Source of the DNA: Aurantiacibacter aquimixticola
Lineage (GTDB): Bacteria > Pseudomonadota > Alphaproteobacteria > Sphingomonadales > Sphingomonadaceae
DNA length: 64,000 bases
Direction of reading: 5' to 3'
NCBI RefSeq assembly: GCF_003605475.1
Contig: NZ_RAHX01000001.1
Coordinates: forward strand, 1,240,001-1,304,000
The notes below the pieces were generated by a model that was not told the origin of the DNA, made no database searches, and worked only from the letters and a program-made list of their open reading frames with translations. The translations under genes and the position numbers were made by a program. Positions 36,729-44,868 of the stretch are shown one piece after another (positions within the stretch are counted from its first letter, which is position 1; every line of letters starts with the position of its first letter).

Positions 36729-38333
36729 ATGACCAGCCGTCTATTCAAGACCGCCATGAGCGCCGCCGTAGCGATCGCTCCGCTGGCAATGCTTCCGGCA
36801 GCGCCGGCCCAGGCCCAGACCGTCAGCCCAGCGCAGGATCTTACCCTGTCGATCGGTCGCGGCGAATTGGTGACCGTACCAGGCAACATGGCCGACATTT
36901 TCGTGTCGAACGAATCGATTGCCGATGTCCAGGTGAAGTCGCAGCGCCAGCTATACATCTTCGGCCTGTCGGGCGGTGAGACCACAATCTACGCCAGCAA
37001 CGCTGCAGGCGACATCATCTGGTCCGCCAATGTCCGCGTCGGCTCCAACATCGACAGCATCGATCAGATGCTCGGACTTGCCATGCCGGAAGCGAACATT
37101 TCCGTCGCCACCATGGGGAGCAACACCGTGCTGCTGACCGGCACGGTCGCCGCGCCGGAAGATGCCGCCGAAGCGGAGCGTCTTGTGTCCGCATTCGTCG
37201 GTCCGGATACCAATGTGATCGCTCGCCTTCGCATGGCAACGCCGCTGCAGGTGAACCTTCGCGTCCGCTTCGCCGAGGTGAGCCGCTCACTGGTTCGCAA
37301 TCTCGGTGTGAATCTGACCTCGATCGACGGTAGCAGCGGTTTCCAGTTCGGCATCGGCCAAGGTCGTGAAGGCACCTTCCCCGTCCTCGCACCGGGTACG
37401 GTGACCGGCACCGGCGGTGAAGTCCTCACGCAAATTCCCAATCCGAATTTTGATGTGACCTCTCCGGTTTCTTCGGCCAATCCGCGATTCATCGAGGCTG
37501 CCGGTTCGCAGATCAACCCGATCTCTCCGGGGACCACGCTCGGGCTCGTCGGTGACTTTCTCGGTCTCGACATCGGTGCCGCGCTGGATCTGGCCGAACG
37601 ACGCGGTCTGGTCACGACGCTAAGCCAGCCGAACCTGACGGCGCTTTCGGGCGAAACGGCAGAATTCCTGGCCGGTGGCGAATTCCCGATCCCGCTTAGC
37701 CAGGGCCTCGGCACCACCACCGTCGAATACAAGACTTTCGGTGTCAGCCTTGCTTACACGCCGATCGTGCTTGCGAATGGCCGCATCTCGATGCGCGTTC
37801 GTCCGGAAGTTTCCGAGCTTTCGAGCCAGGGCGCGGTGACCCTCAATGGTTTCACCATCCCCTCTCTCACCGTTCGCCGCGCGGAAACGACGGTTGAACT
37901 TGGCTCTGGCGAAAGCTTCATGATTGCCGGCCTGCTGCAGAACAGCGCGCAGAACACGATCAACCAGGCGCCTGGCGTCGGTGACATCCCAATCATCGGC
38001 AACCTGTTCCGCTCCACCGAGTTCCAGCGTGGCGAGACCGAGCTCGTGATTGTGGTAACGCCGTATCTGGTGAACCCCGTCAACGACCGCGACATTCGCC
38101 TGCCGACCGATGGCTTTGCCGTGCCGCATGCTGCCGAGCAGTTGATGAGCGGCCGCGAAACCGCCGGAACGACCGGTGCATCGCGCCCGATGCCGCGCGC
38201 TGCGAACCCGAGCCCGACCGGCCCTGATCTCAGTGCCAACCAGCCCGCGAGTGCTCCTGCAAATCGCAGAACCGAAATGCAAACTGCCGCTGCGTCCGCG
38301 CTGCCCGGCTTCAGCTTCAACGACGGAGAGTGA
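36729..38333 (+). CDS. cpaC: Flp pilus secretin CpaC (RcpA)
   Basis: Outer-membrane secretin through which the Flp pilus emerges. 534 residues from ATG 36729 (a signal peptide ending PAAPAQAQ follows directly, and AAAGG precedes it); ATG 36666 would add 21 residues. An N-terminal BON/pilus-N region (DLTLSIGRGELVTVPGNMADIFVSNESIADVQV), the secretin domain with RGLVTTLSQPNLTALSGETAEFLAGGEFPIP, and the C-terminal VPSLTVRRAETTVEL-type and RGETELVIVVTPYLV blocks are all intact. A Pro/Ala-rich tail ends it. Confidence 0.93.
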   Translation: MTSRLFKTAMSAAVAIAPLAMLPAAPAQAQTVSPAQDLTLSIGRGELVTVPGNMADIFVSNESIADVQVKSQRQLYIFGLSGGETTIYASNAAGDIIWSANVRVGSNIDSIDQMLGLAMPEANISVATMGSNTVLLTGTVAAPEDAAEAERLVSAFVGPDTNVIARLRMATPLQVNLRVRFAEVSRSLVRNLGVNLTSIDGSSGFQFGIGQGREGTFPVLAPGTVTGTGGEVLTQIPNPNFDVTSPVSSANPRFIEAAGSQINPISPGTTLGLVGDFLGLDIGAALDLAERRGLVTTLSQPNLTALSGETAEFLAGGEFPIPLSQGLGTTTVEYKTFGVSLAYTPIVLANGRISMRVRPEVSELSSQGAVTLNGFTIPSLTVRRAETTVELGSGESFMIAGLLQNSAQNTINQAPGVGDIPIIGNLFRSTEFQRGETELVIVVTPYLVNPVNDRDIRLPTDGFAVPHAAEQLMSGRETAGTTGASRPMPRAANPSPTGPDLSANQPASAPANRRTEMQTAAASALPGFSFNDGE

Positions 38334-38338
38334 TCGAG

Positions 38339-38998
38339 ATGACCTACCGTACCAAACGTATTGCCGGAATGGTCCTGGCCACCACTCTCGGGTTCGGCCT
38401 GTCGGCCTGCGGCTCGATGAATACGGGCGAGCAGAACATGTCGCTCAATTCCGTCGCCCAGCCGGTTGTCGAGCGGCAGAACTTCGCTCTCGATCTTGCA
38501 ACCGCCGGGAACGGCCTGGCCGCATCAGAACAGGCTCGCCTCGCCGACTGGTTCGAGACGATGGACCTTCGCTATGGCGATCGCATTGCCCTCGATGATC
38601 CCGTGGGCAGCCCCGGTGTGCGGCGCGACGTTGCAGCCGTGGCCAGCCGCTACGGACTGCTCCTGAGCGAGACCGCACCGGTCACCGAAGGTTACATCGA
38701 TCCGGGTTCCGCCCGCGTCGTGGTAACGCGTAGCATCGCCTACGTGCCGGACTGTCCGGTCTGGAGAGATCAGTACGGCTTCCAGGTCGGCAATCAGACA
38801 TCCGCCGGCTTCGGTTGCGCCGTAAACAGCAACATCGCCGCAATGGTCGCCGATCCCGAGCATCTGCTCAACGGTGCCAGCAACAATGGCGATACCGTCG
38901 TGATGACTTCGAACCGTGCAATCGGCTCCTACCGTGACGCACAACCCACCGGCCGCGGCGGCACCACGCTGCCCGAAGTCTCTTCCGAAGGGGATTGA
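38339..38998 (+). CDS. cpaD: Flp pilus assembly lipoprotein CpaD
   Basis: 219 residues. The signal MTYRTKRIAGMVLATTLGFGLSAC has a lipobox Cys (residue 24). The CpaD domain shows YGLLLSETAPV, SARVVVTRSIAYVPDCPVWRD and the conserved end FGCAVNSNIAAMVADPEHLL. It is likely a pilotin or structural lipoprotein of the secretin. ATG 38339 is preferred over a GTG three codons upstream because GGAGAG then sits at normal spacing. The gap to cpaC is 5 bp. Confidence 0.92.
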   Translation: MTYRTKRIAGMVLATTLGFGLSACGSMNTGEQNMSLNSVAQPVVERQNFALDLATAGNGLAASEQARLADWFETMDLRYGDRIALDDPVGSPGVRRDVAAVASRYGLLLSETAPVTEGYIDPGSARVVVTRSIAYVPDCPVWRDQYGFQVGNQTSAGFGCAVNSNIAAMVADPEHLLNGASNNGDTVVMTSNRAIGSYRDAQPTGRGGTTLPEVSSEGD

Positions 38999-39002
38999 TC
39001 CA

Positions 39003-40307
39003 ATGAGTGCACAGTGGAAACCCGGACCGCTCGGTAATCGCGAGCCGTTCTCCGCCTATATCTGCGACGATGGCGCCCTCGATGCGCTGCGTCCGGTGGT
39101 CATCGAAATGGGCTGGCAGCCCGAGAAATGCAACAAGGGCGGTCTGCGCAATGCGATCCAGTCCCTGTCGATCTCGGCCAGCCCGGCGATCCTGATGGTC
39201 GACCTGTCGGAAAGCGGCGACCCGCTGAACGATATCAACGCCCTTGCCGAGGTTTGCGAACCCGGCACGGTGGTGATCGCCGTCGGTCAGGTGAACGACG
39301 TTCGCCTGTATCGCGACCTGCTTGCGAGCGGCATTCACGATTACCTCCTGAAGCCGCTTTCGGCGAGCCAGCTGCGCGATTCGCTCACGCAGGCGCAGAC
39401 CGTTTTCTCGGCGCCGCGCGGCGGTGAAGGCGAAAGCGAGCACGAACATGTCGCCACTGCGGTCGTCGGCACGCGTGGCGGCGTCGGCGCCTCCACGGTC
39501 GCTACCTCGCTTGCGTGGTTGTTCTCGATCGAACATCAGCGTTCGACCGCACTGCTCGACCTCGACGTGCATTTCGGCACAGGGGCGCTCAGCCTCGATC
39601 TCGAGCCGGGCCGCGGCCTGACCGATGCCATCGAGAATCCGAGCCGCATCGACGGCCTGTTCATCGAACGCGCCATGATCCGTGCGAACGACAATCTCGC
39701 GATCATGTCGGCAGAGGCCCCGATCAATTCCCCGCTGATGACCGATGGCACCGCCTTCGTGCAATTGGAGGAGGAATTCCGCCAAGCCTTCGACATGACG
39801 GTGATCGATCTGCCGCGCAACATGCTGATCAACTTCCCGCATTTGCTGACGGAAGTGAATGTGGTGACGCTGGTGACCGAGCTTACGCTCGCCTCCGCCC
39901 GCGACACGATCCGCATCCTCTCCTGGCTCAAGCAGAACGCACCGGGTGCCCACCCGATGATCGTCTGCAACAAGATGCAGTCCGGCGCGGCGGAAATCAG
40001 CAAGGCCGATTTCGAAGCCTCGATCGAGCGCAAGATCAACTTCCAGATGAACCTGGACCAGAAGGCTGCGGCCAACGCTGCGAAGCTGGGACAGACCTTC
40101 ATCGAAGCGAACAAGGGCAGCCGCACGATCGCCCCGATGCGCGAGATCGCCAAGACCATCGTCGGCGTGAGCGAAGACGATGGCGCCAGCCTCGACAATG
40201 CCGGCAAGTCCTCCTCCCTGCTCGGCAAGTTCGACCTGAAGTCCTTCCTCGGCAATTCGCCGAAAAAGTCGAAGGCCGACGAAGCGCAGCCGCTGCCGGC
40301 TGAATAA
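39003..40307 (+). CDS. cpaE: Pilus assembly ATPase-like protein CpaE (TadZ)
   Basis: 434 residues. An N-terminal receiver-like domain (to about residue 135), then a ParA/MinD-type domain. The P-loop reads GTRGGVGASTVATSLAW: the Lys of the usual GKT is Ala, as in other CpaE/TadZ proteins. AALLDLDVHFGTGALSLDLE is the Walker A'/switch region. CpaE localises the pilus to the pole in Caulobacter. It starts 4 bp after cpaD. The expected next gene, cpaF, is missing. Confidence 0.92.
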   Translation: MSAQWKPGPLGNREPFSAYICDDGALDALRPVVIEMGWQPEKCNKGGLRNAIQSLSISASPAILMVDLSESGDPLNDINALAEVCEPGTVVIAVGQVNDVRLYRDLLASGIHDYLLKPLSASQLRDSLTQAQTVFSAPRGGEGESEHEHVATAVVGTRGGVGASTVATSLAWLFSIEHQRSTALLDLDVHFGTGALSLDLEPGRGLTDAIENPSRIDGLFIERAMIRANDNLAIMSAEAPINSPLMTDGTAFVQLEEEFRQAFDMTVIDLPRNMLINFPHLLTEVNVVTLVTELTLASARDTIRILSWLKQNAPGAHPMIVCNKMQSGAAEISKADFEASIERKINFQMNLDQKAAANAAKLGQTFIEANKGSRTIAPMREIAKTIVGVSEDDGASLDNAGKSSSLLGKFDLKSFLGNSPKKSKADEAQPLPAE

Positions 40308-40320
40308 CGCGCGCATGGGT

Positions 40321-40340
40321 AGGCGGCTTCGCGGCCGCCT
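40321..40340 (+). other. Hairpin in the cpaE-tadB gap
   Basis: AGGCGGC and GCCGCCT form a 7-bp stem around TTCGCG, 13 bases after the cpaE stop. There is no T-tract, so it is not a standard intrinsic terminator; it could be an mRNA-processing or stability element. It occupies the place where the ATPase gene cpaF is normally found. Confidence 0.55.
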
Positions 40341-40385
40341 CCCCAACGCCCGCCAATTCAATCTTGAACGGAAAGTACGCGGATC

Positions 40386-41357
40386 ATGGACATCATTCAG
40401 CTATTGCTTCTGGCAGGCGGCCTGTTGGGTCTCATGATCCTTGGTTACGCGCTCAGCACGGGCAAATCGCCTGCGACCGAGGGCCAGCGCCGCCTCAAGG
40501 CTGTCCGCTACCGCCATTCCGAAAGCACGACTGACAAGGTCGAAAGCCAGCTCAAGAAAGCCATCGCTTCGCGCAAGCCCAAGCAATTCAAGGTTGCCGG
40601 GTCCGGATCGCGGATAGAAGCGTTGGCTATCCGTCTCAACCGCACGGGAAGGGGCTGGACGGTCTCTCAGTATCTCTATGCTTCGCTCGGACTTTCCGTC
40701 GTCATCGGTGCGTTGCTTTTCCTCAAGACCGGAGCACCGCTTCTCGCAGTCGGTGTCGGGCTCTTCATAGGTGCGGGCCTGCCTCACCTTGCCGTGGGCC
40801 ACTTCATCAAGCGGCGGACGGCCAACTTCAACGCGAAATTTCCCGATGCGATCGAACTGCTCGTTCGTGGCTTGCGCTCGGGCCTGCCGGTGACGGAAAC
40901 GCTATCGGTGGTCGGGCAGGAAGTTCCGGGAGCGGTCGGCTTCGAATTCCGCAGCGTGGTCGAGCGCATCAAGATCGGTCGCACGATGGAAGAGTCCCTG
41001 CAGGAAACCGCGGACAAACTTGGCACCCCCGAATTCCAGTTCTTCGTCATCACCCTGGCTATCCAGCGGGAAACGGGCGGCAACCTTGCCGAAACGCTCT
41101 CGAACCTTGCCGACGTGCTGCGCAAGCGCAGCCAGATGAAGTTGAAAATCAAAGCGATGAGCTCTGAATCGAAGGCGTCTGCCTATATCGTCGGTGCCCT
41201 GCCATTCGTCGTGTTCGGTCTCGTCTACTGGATGAACCCCGAATATCTCGGCGGTTTCTTCGAGGACGATCGTCTGATCATCGCGGGCCTCTTCGGCTTC
41301 CTGTGGATGAGCATCGGCGCCTTCATCATGGCCAAGATGGTCAATTTCGAAATCTGA
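40386..41357 (+). CDS. tadB: Tad secretion inner-membrane protein TadB
   Basis: 323 residues with a type II secretion F domain. An N-terminal membrane segment (IIQLLLLAGGLLGLMILGYAL), two helices near 90-140, the GspF block (FPDAIELLVRGLRSGLPVTETLSVVGQEV to LAETLSNLADVLRKRSQMKLKIKAMSSE), and C-terminal helices. It pairs with TadC to form the platform that the ATPase acts on. It is 78 bp downstream of cpaE and 18 bp upstream of tadC. Confidence 0.94.
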   Translation: MDIIQLLLLAGGLLGLMILGYALSTGKSPATEGQRRLKAVRYRHSESTTDKVESQLKKAIASRKPKQFKVAGSGSRIEALAIRLNRTGRGWTVSQYLYASLGLSVVIGALLFLKTGAPLLAVGVGLFIGAGLPHLAVGHFIKRRTANFNAKFPDAIELLVRGLRSGLPVTETLSVVGQEVPGAVGFEFRSVVERIKIGRTMEESLQETADKLGTPEFQFFVITLAIQRETGGNLAETLSNLADVLRKRSQMKLKIKAMSSESKASAYIVGALPFVVFGLVYWMNPEYLGGFFEDDRLIIAGLFGFLWMSIGAFIMAKMVNFEI

Positions 41358-41375
41358 TCGCCGGGGGAAACGAAA

Positions 41376-42398
41376 ATGATGCCTATTCTTGCCTCCGCCT
41401 CCAACCCGACACTTCTGGGTGTGGATGTCATCGTGGTCGGTACGATCCTTGCCGGAATTGCGGCAGCGGCGATGTTCTTCGCCGTCTATGCGGCCGTCAC
41501 CGTTAAGGATCCCATGGCGAAGCGCGTGAAAGCGCTGAACGATCGCCGTGCCGAACTGAAGACCGGAATGCTCACTCACTCGGCTAAGAAGCGCCAGAGC
41601 CTTGTCCGCAAGACCGACACTACGGAACGGGTCAAAGACACTCTGCAGAACATGAAGGTTCTGCAGGAAGACCAGGTCAAGGATATCCAGCAGAAGCTGG
41701 CCCAGGCCGGTATCCGCAACAAGGAATACGCCGTTGTCGTCATTTTCGCGCGAATGGTGCTGCCGATCGTGCTCGGCCTTATCGGCGTCGTGCTCTTCTA
41801 CTGGACGGACACCTTTCCCGAATGGGGCAGCTTCAAGCGTTTTGCGGGTTTCGCGACGCTCGTCATCGTGGGCTACAAGGGCCCGGAAATCTATCTGAAG
41901 AACAGTGCGACGAAGCGCACCAAGGAAATCCAGAAAGGCCTGCCCGACGCACTCGACCTGCTGGTGATCTGCGCCGAGGCCGGCCTGACCGTCGACGCTG
42001 CCTTCAACCGGGTGGCCCGAGAACTCGGCCGCGCCTATCCCGAGCTTGGCGAAGAATTCGCGCTGACCGCCATCGAGCTCAGCTTTCTCACCGAACGCCG
42101 CCAGGCATTCGAAAACCTCGCCTACCGCGTGGATCTCGAAGCGGTGCGCGGAGTCGTGACAACGATGATCCAGACAGAGCGTTACGGTACGCCGCTGGCC
42201 AGCGCATTGCGCGTGCTATCGGCGGAATTCCGCAACGAGCGCATGATGCGCGCCGAAGAAAAGGCCGCGCGACTGCCCGCTATCATGACGGTGCCACTGA
42301 TCCTCTTCATCCTGCCGGTGCTGTTCATCGTCATCCTCGGCCCGGCGGCATGCTCCATCACGGACGCCTTCGCCGGCGACGGACCGGGCAGCAACTAA
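41376..42398 (+). CDS. tadC: Tad secretion inner-membrane protein TadC
   Basis: 340 residues, the second GspF-type platform protein. An N-terminal helix (LLGVDVIVVGTILAGIAAAAMFFAVYA), a basic cytoplasmic part, the F domain (KGLPDALDLLVICAEAGLTVDAAFNRVARELG to RYGTPLASALRVLSAEFRNERMMRAEEKAARLP) and a C-terminal helix pair. A terminator follows directly, so the locus ends here without tadD, tadE/F/G or a pilin gene. Confidence 0.94.
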   Translation: MMPILASASNPTLLGVDVIVVGTILAGIAAAAMFFAVYAAVTVKDPMAKRVKALNDRRAELKTGMLTHSAKKRQSLVRKTDTTERVKDTLQNMKVLQEDQVKDIQQKLAQAGIRNKEYAVVVIFARMVLPIVLGLIGVVLFYWTDTFPEWGSFKRFAGFATLVIVGYKGPEIYLKNSATKRTKEIQKGLPDALDLLVICAEAGLTVDAAFNRVARELGRAYPELGEEFALTAIELSFLTERRQAFENLAYRVDLEAVRGVVTTMIQTERYGTPLASALRVLSAEFRNERMMRAEEKAARLPAIMTVPLILFILPVLFIVILGPAACSITDAFAGDGPGSN

Positions 42399-42420
42399 GC
42401 CCACTCAGGGTCGCAAAGGA

Positions 42421-42457
42421 AAAGCCCCGCATGGCCAGCGCCGAGCGGGGCTTTTTC
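42421..42457 (+). terminator. Intrinsic terminator of the pilus locus
   Basis: AAAAGCCCCGC pairs with GCGGGGCTTTTT around a 14-base loop, 22 bases after the tadC stop. It also faces the convergent MarR gene. Confidence 0.88.
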
Positions 42458-42487
42458 ATGCGCGGCTTCCTCGCAGATTGACGCAGG

Positions 42488-42970
42488 CTATTTCAAGCCA
42501 TGGCGAGCCGCCAATTCGTCTTCCGAAAGACCTTCTGCCTGCGACCGAGCACGCGCCAGGAGCGAGCGGAAAAGATCGAGTTCATCGGCTGAAAAGCCCG
42601 CGAAGAGCTGGCTTTCCATCTGCAGCGCCAGCGGCATGATCTCATCGTGCATCGCTCGGCCAGCGTCGGTCAGTTCAAGCAAATGCGAACGGCCGTCGTT
42701 TTCGTTAGGTGTGCGCTGAGCCAGATCACGTTCTTCGAGAACCTTGCACGCACGGTTGACTGCGACCTTGTCCATGAGTGTGCGCTTGGTAAGATCGCGC
42801 TGCGTCATCGCACCGGCATCGCCGAGCACGGCCATGACGCGCCACTCCGGTATGCTCAGCCCCCAGCGTTGGCGATATTCTACCGCGATCCTGCCGCTGA
42901 CGGCATTCGAAGCGAGCGAGAGCTGGTATGGAAGAAAGCGGGCGAGAAGACTGGTCGGTTGCATCGGCAA
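42488..42970 (-). CDS. MarR-family transcriptional regulator
   Basis: 160 residues. The winged helix-turn-helix shows GLSIPEWRVMAVLGDAGAMTQRDLTKRTLMDKVAVNRACKVLEERDLAQRTPNENDGRSHLLELTDAG, with the conserved DGRS wing. MarR proteins repress nearby genes and respond to phenolic or oxidative ligands. Its target is unknown; the neighbouring minus-strand genes upstream are mtnP and the SDR dehydrogenase. An alternative Met at codon 3 is possible. Confidence 0.93.
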   Translation of the reverse strand: MPMQPTSLLARFLPYQLSLASNAVSGRIAVEYRQRWGLSIPEWRVMAVLGDAGAMTQRDLTKRTLMDKVAVNRACKVLEERDLAQRTPNENDGRSHLLELTDAGRAMHDEIMPLALQMESQLFAGFSADELDLFRSLLARARSQAEGLSEDELAARHGLK

Positions 42971-43032
42971 CCATCCTGTTCAGTTTCTCAGCGGTTTGCA
43001 AGGTTGCGTATGCGCGAGCGTTGCCTTGCGCA

Positions 43033-43920
43033 TTATTCTTCGCCTGACGCGAGCGGATCGACAAGTCGGCCAGCCACGGCATCGAGCCGTCGCGCCAGCT
43101 CAGGCGACCACGCCTCTCGCGGTGTCACGATGGCAGTGTCGAGCACCGTGTCGATCGAGCTTGCCTTGCGGGTCTTCGGCAAAGCGGCACCGAATCCGGC
43201 AATCAGCTTGCGCGCCTTTTCGGCGTTCTCGGCCATGACCCGCAGAATATCGGCAACATCGACATCGCCATCGGGCTCGCGCCAGCAATCGTAATCGGTC
43301 ACCATGCCGACCAGCGCGTAGGGCAATTCGGCTTCCCGCGCGAGACGCGCCTCCGGCATGGCCGTCATGCCGATCGTGTCGGCGCCCCATTCGCGGAACA
43401 GATTGCTCTCGGCGCGTGTCGAGAATTGCGGGCCTTCGATGGCGACATACGTGCCGCCGGTATGCACCTGTGCACCTGCCTTCCCTGCCGCTTTGGCCGC
43501 AAACTTCGACATGCGCGGACATACCGGATCCGCCAGCGGAACGTGAGCCACGATGCCGTCGCCGAAAAAGCTGCGCTCACGCGAGATCGTCCGGTCGATC
43601 AGTTGCTGGACCACCACGAAATCGCCTGGCGCGAATTTCTCCTTGAGGCTTCCGACCGCGGAAATGGCGAGCAGGTCCGTGACGCCGCATCGTTTCAGCG
43701 CGTCCACATTTGCGCGGTAATTCACCATCGTGGGTGACAGGCGGTGCCCCGCGCCGTGCCGCGCGATGAAACTGAAGCGCACCCCGCCGATATATCCTGT
43801 GGTGATCGGCCCCGACGGGGCTCCAAAGGCGCTGCCGACGTCGATCTCCTGCGCGTCCTCGAGGGCTCCCAGCTCGTAAAGGCCGCTCCCGCCGATGACG
43901 CCGATATGCCAATCCGCCAT
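43033..43920 (-). CDS. mtnP: S-methyl-5'-thioadenosine phosphorylase
   Basis: Splits methylthioadenosine into adenine and methylthioribose-1-phosphate in methionine salvage. 295 residues. The N-terminal phosphate-binding GGSGLYELG starts at residue 9. RHGAGHRLSPTMVNYRANVDALKRCGV, the substrate block YVAIEGPQFSTRAESNLFREWGADTIGMTAMPEARLARE and MVTDYDCW are diagnostic of MtnP rather than generic PNP. It lies 9 bp after the SDR gene on the same strand. Confidence 0.95.
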   Translation of the reverse strand: MADWHIGVIGGSGLYELGALEDAQEIDVGSAFGAPSGPITTGYIGGVRFSFIARHGAGHRLSPTMVNYRANVDALKRCGVTDLLAISAVGSLKEKFAPGDFVVVQQLIDRTISRERSFFGDGIVAHVPLADPVCPRMSKFAAKAAGKAGAQVHTGGTYVAIEGPQFSTRAESNLFREWGADTIGMTAMPEARLAREAELPYALVGMVTDYDCWREPDGDVDVADILRVMAENAEKARKLIAGFGAALPKTRKASSIDTVLDTAIVTPREAWSPELARRLDAVAGRLVDPLASGEE

Positions 43921-43929
43921 GACAGCGTC

Positions 43930-44715
43930 CTATTTCGGAGGCATGCGGATGGCGCCGTCGAGCCGTACGCATTCGCCGTTCATATAACCGGTCTCGATCA
44001 GGAAGCAGGCAAGCTTCGCAAACTCTTCCGGATCTCCGAGCCTTTTTGGGAACGGAACCGCCTCGGCCAATGCTGCCTGCGCTTTTTCGGGAAGCCCGGC
44101 GAGCATCGGCGTGTGGAAAATACCGGGAAGGATAGCGTTTACGCGAATGCCCTCGCCCATGAGATCGCGCGCAATGGGCAGGGTCATGCCCTTCACGCCC
44201 GCTTTCGAGGCGGCGTAGGACACCTGTCCGATCTGTCCGTCTTCCGCGGCGACCGACGCTGTATTGACGATGGCGCCGCGCTCGCCATGCTCGTCGAGCG
44301 GATCGAGCGTCATCATGCCCGCAGCCGACTTGGCCGCGCACAGGAACGTGCCGATGAGATTGATCCGTAGCGTCTTCTCGAACTGCGCCAGCGGGGCGTG
44401 GCTGATGGCGCCTGTCTCGCGATCCCGTCGCACCAGCTTGCCGACCGGGGCGACGCCTGCGCAATTGACCAGGACGCGCTCCTGGCCGTGCGCCTCGCGC
44501 GCCTTAGCAAAGCCAGCCTCGACCGAGCTCTCATCGGAGACGTCGACCATGCACGCGACACCGCCAAGTTCCGAAGCGACCTGCTCGGCGCGCTGTTCGT
44601 TCATATCGAAGATCGCGACCTTGGCACTCTTCGCGGCGAGGGCGCGAGCCGTCGCTTCGCCCAGGCCCGATGCGCCGCCTGTCACCACCACCGCAATGCC
44701 TGGATCGATCTGCAT
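43930..44715 (-). CDS. Short-chain dehydrogenase (HSD10/3-hydroxyacyl-CoA dehydrogenase-like)
   Basis: 261 residues from ATG 44715. AGGAG is correctly spaced for it but too close for the ATG two codons upstream. Cofactor motif TGGASGLG (residues 12-19), NCAGVAP (NAG block), catalytic Ser154 and the Tyr167-X3-Lys171 pair in SYAASKAG. Overall layout, including the RDRETGAISHAPL insertion and the C-terminal FLIETGYMNGECVRLDGAIRMPPK, resembles type-2 3-hydroxyacyl-CoA dehydrogenases. The substrate is therefore probably a short hydroxyacyl-CoA. It is upstream of mtnP. Confidence 0.9.
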   Translation of the reverse strand: MQIDPGIAVVVTGGASGLGEATARALAAKSAKVAIFDMNEQRAEQVASELGGVACMVDVSDESSVEAGFAKAREAHGQERVLVNCAGVAPVGKLVRRDRETGAISHAPLAQFEKTLRINLIGTFLCAAKSAAGMMTLDPLDEHGERGAIVNTASVAAEDGQIGQVSYAASKAGVKGMTLPIARDLMGEGIRVNAILPGIFHTPMLAGLPEKAQAALAEAVPFPKRLGDPEEFAKLACFLIETGYMNGECVRLDGAIRMPPK

Positions 44716-44799
44716 TAGCATTCTCCTATGTCGCTCGGTCTGGTGCAGACCAGTTCGGCAACGCTCCTAACGCTGCGCGCGAGTCCGTCAACCAAGGGG

Positions 44800-44842
44800 C
44801 CAAAAGCGAAGGGCCTCGCAACCGAAGCTGCGAGGCCCTTCC
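44800..44842 (-). terminator. Intrinsic terminator of the TonB-dependent receptor gene
   Basis: Read on the minus strand, GGAAGGGCCTCGCA pairs with TGCGAGGCCCTTC around an 8-base loop, followed by GCTTTTGG. It lies 26 bases past the receptor stop. Confidence 0.8.
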
Positions 44843-44868
44843 CTGTTTCGAGCCGAGGCCCGGTTCGA

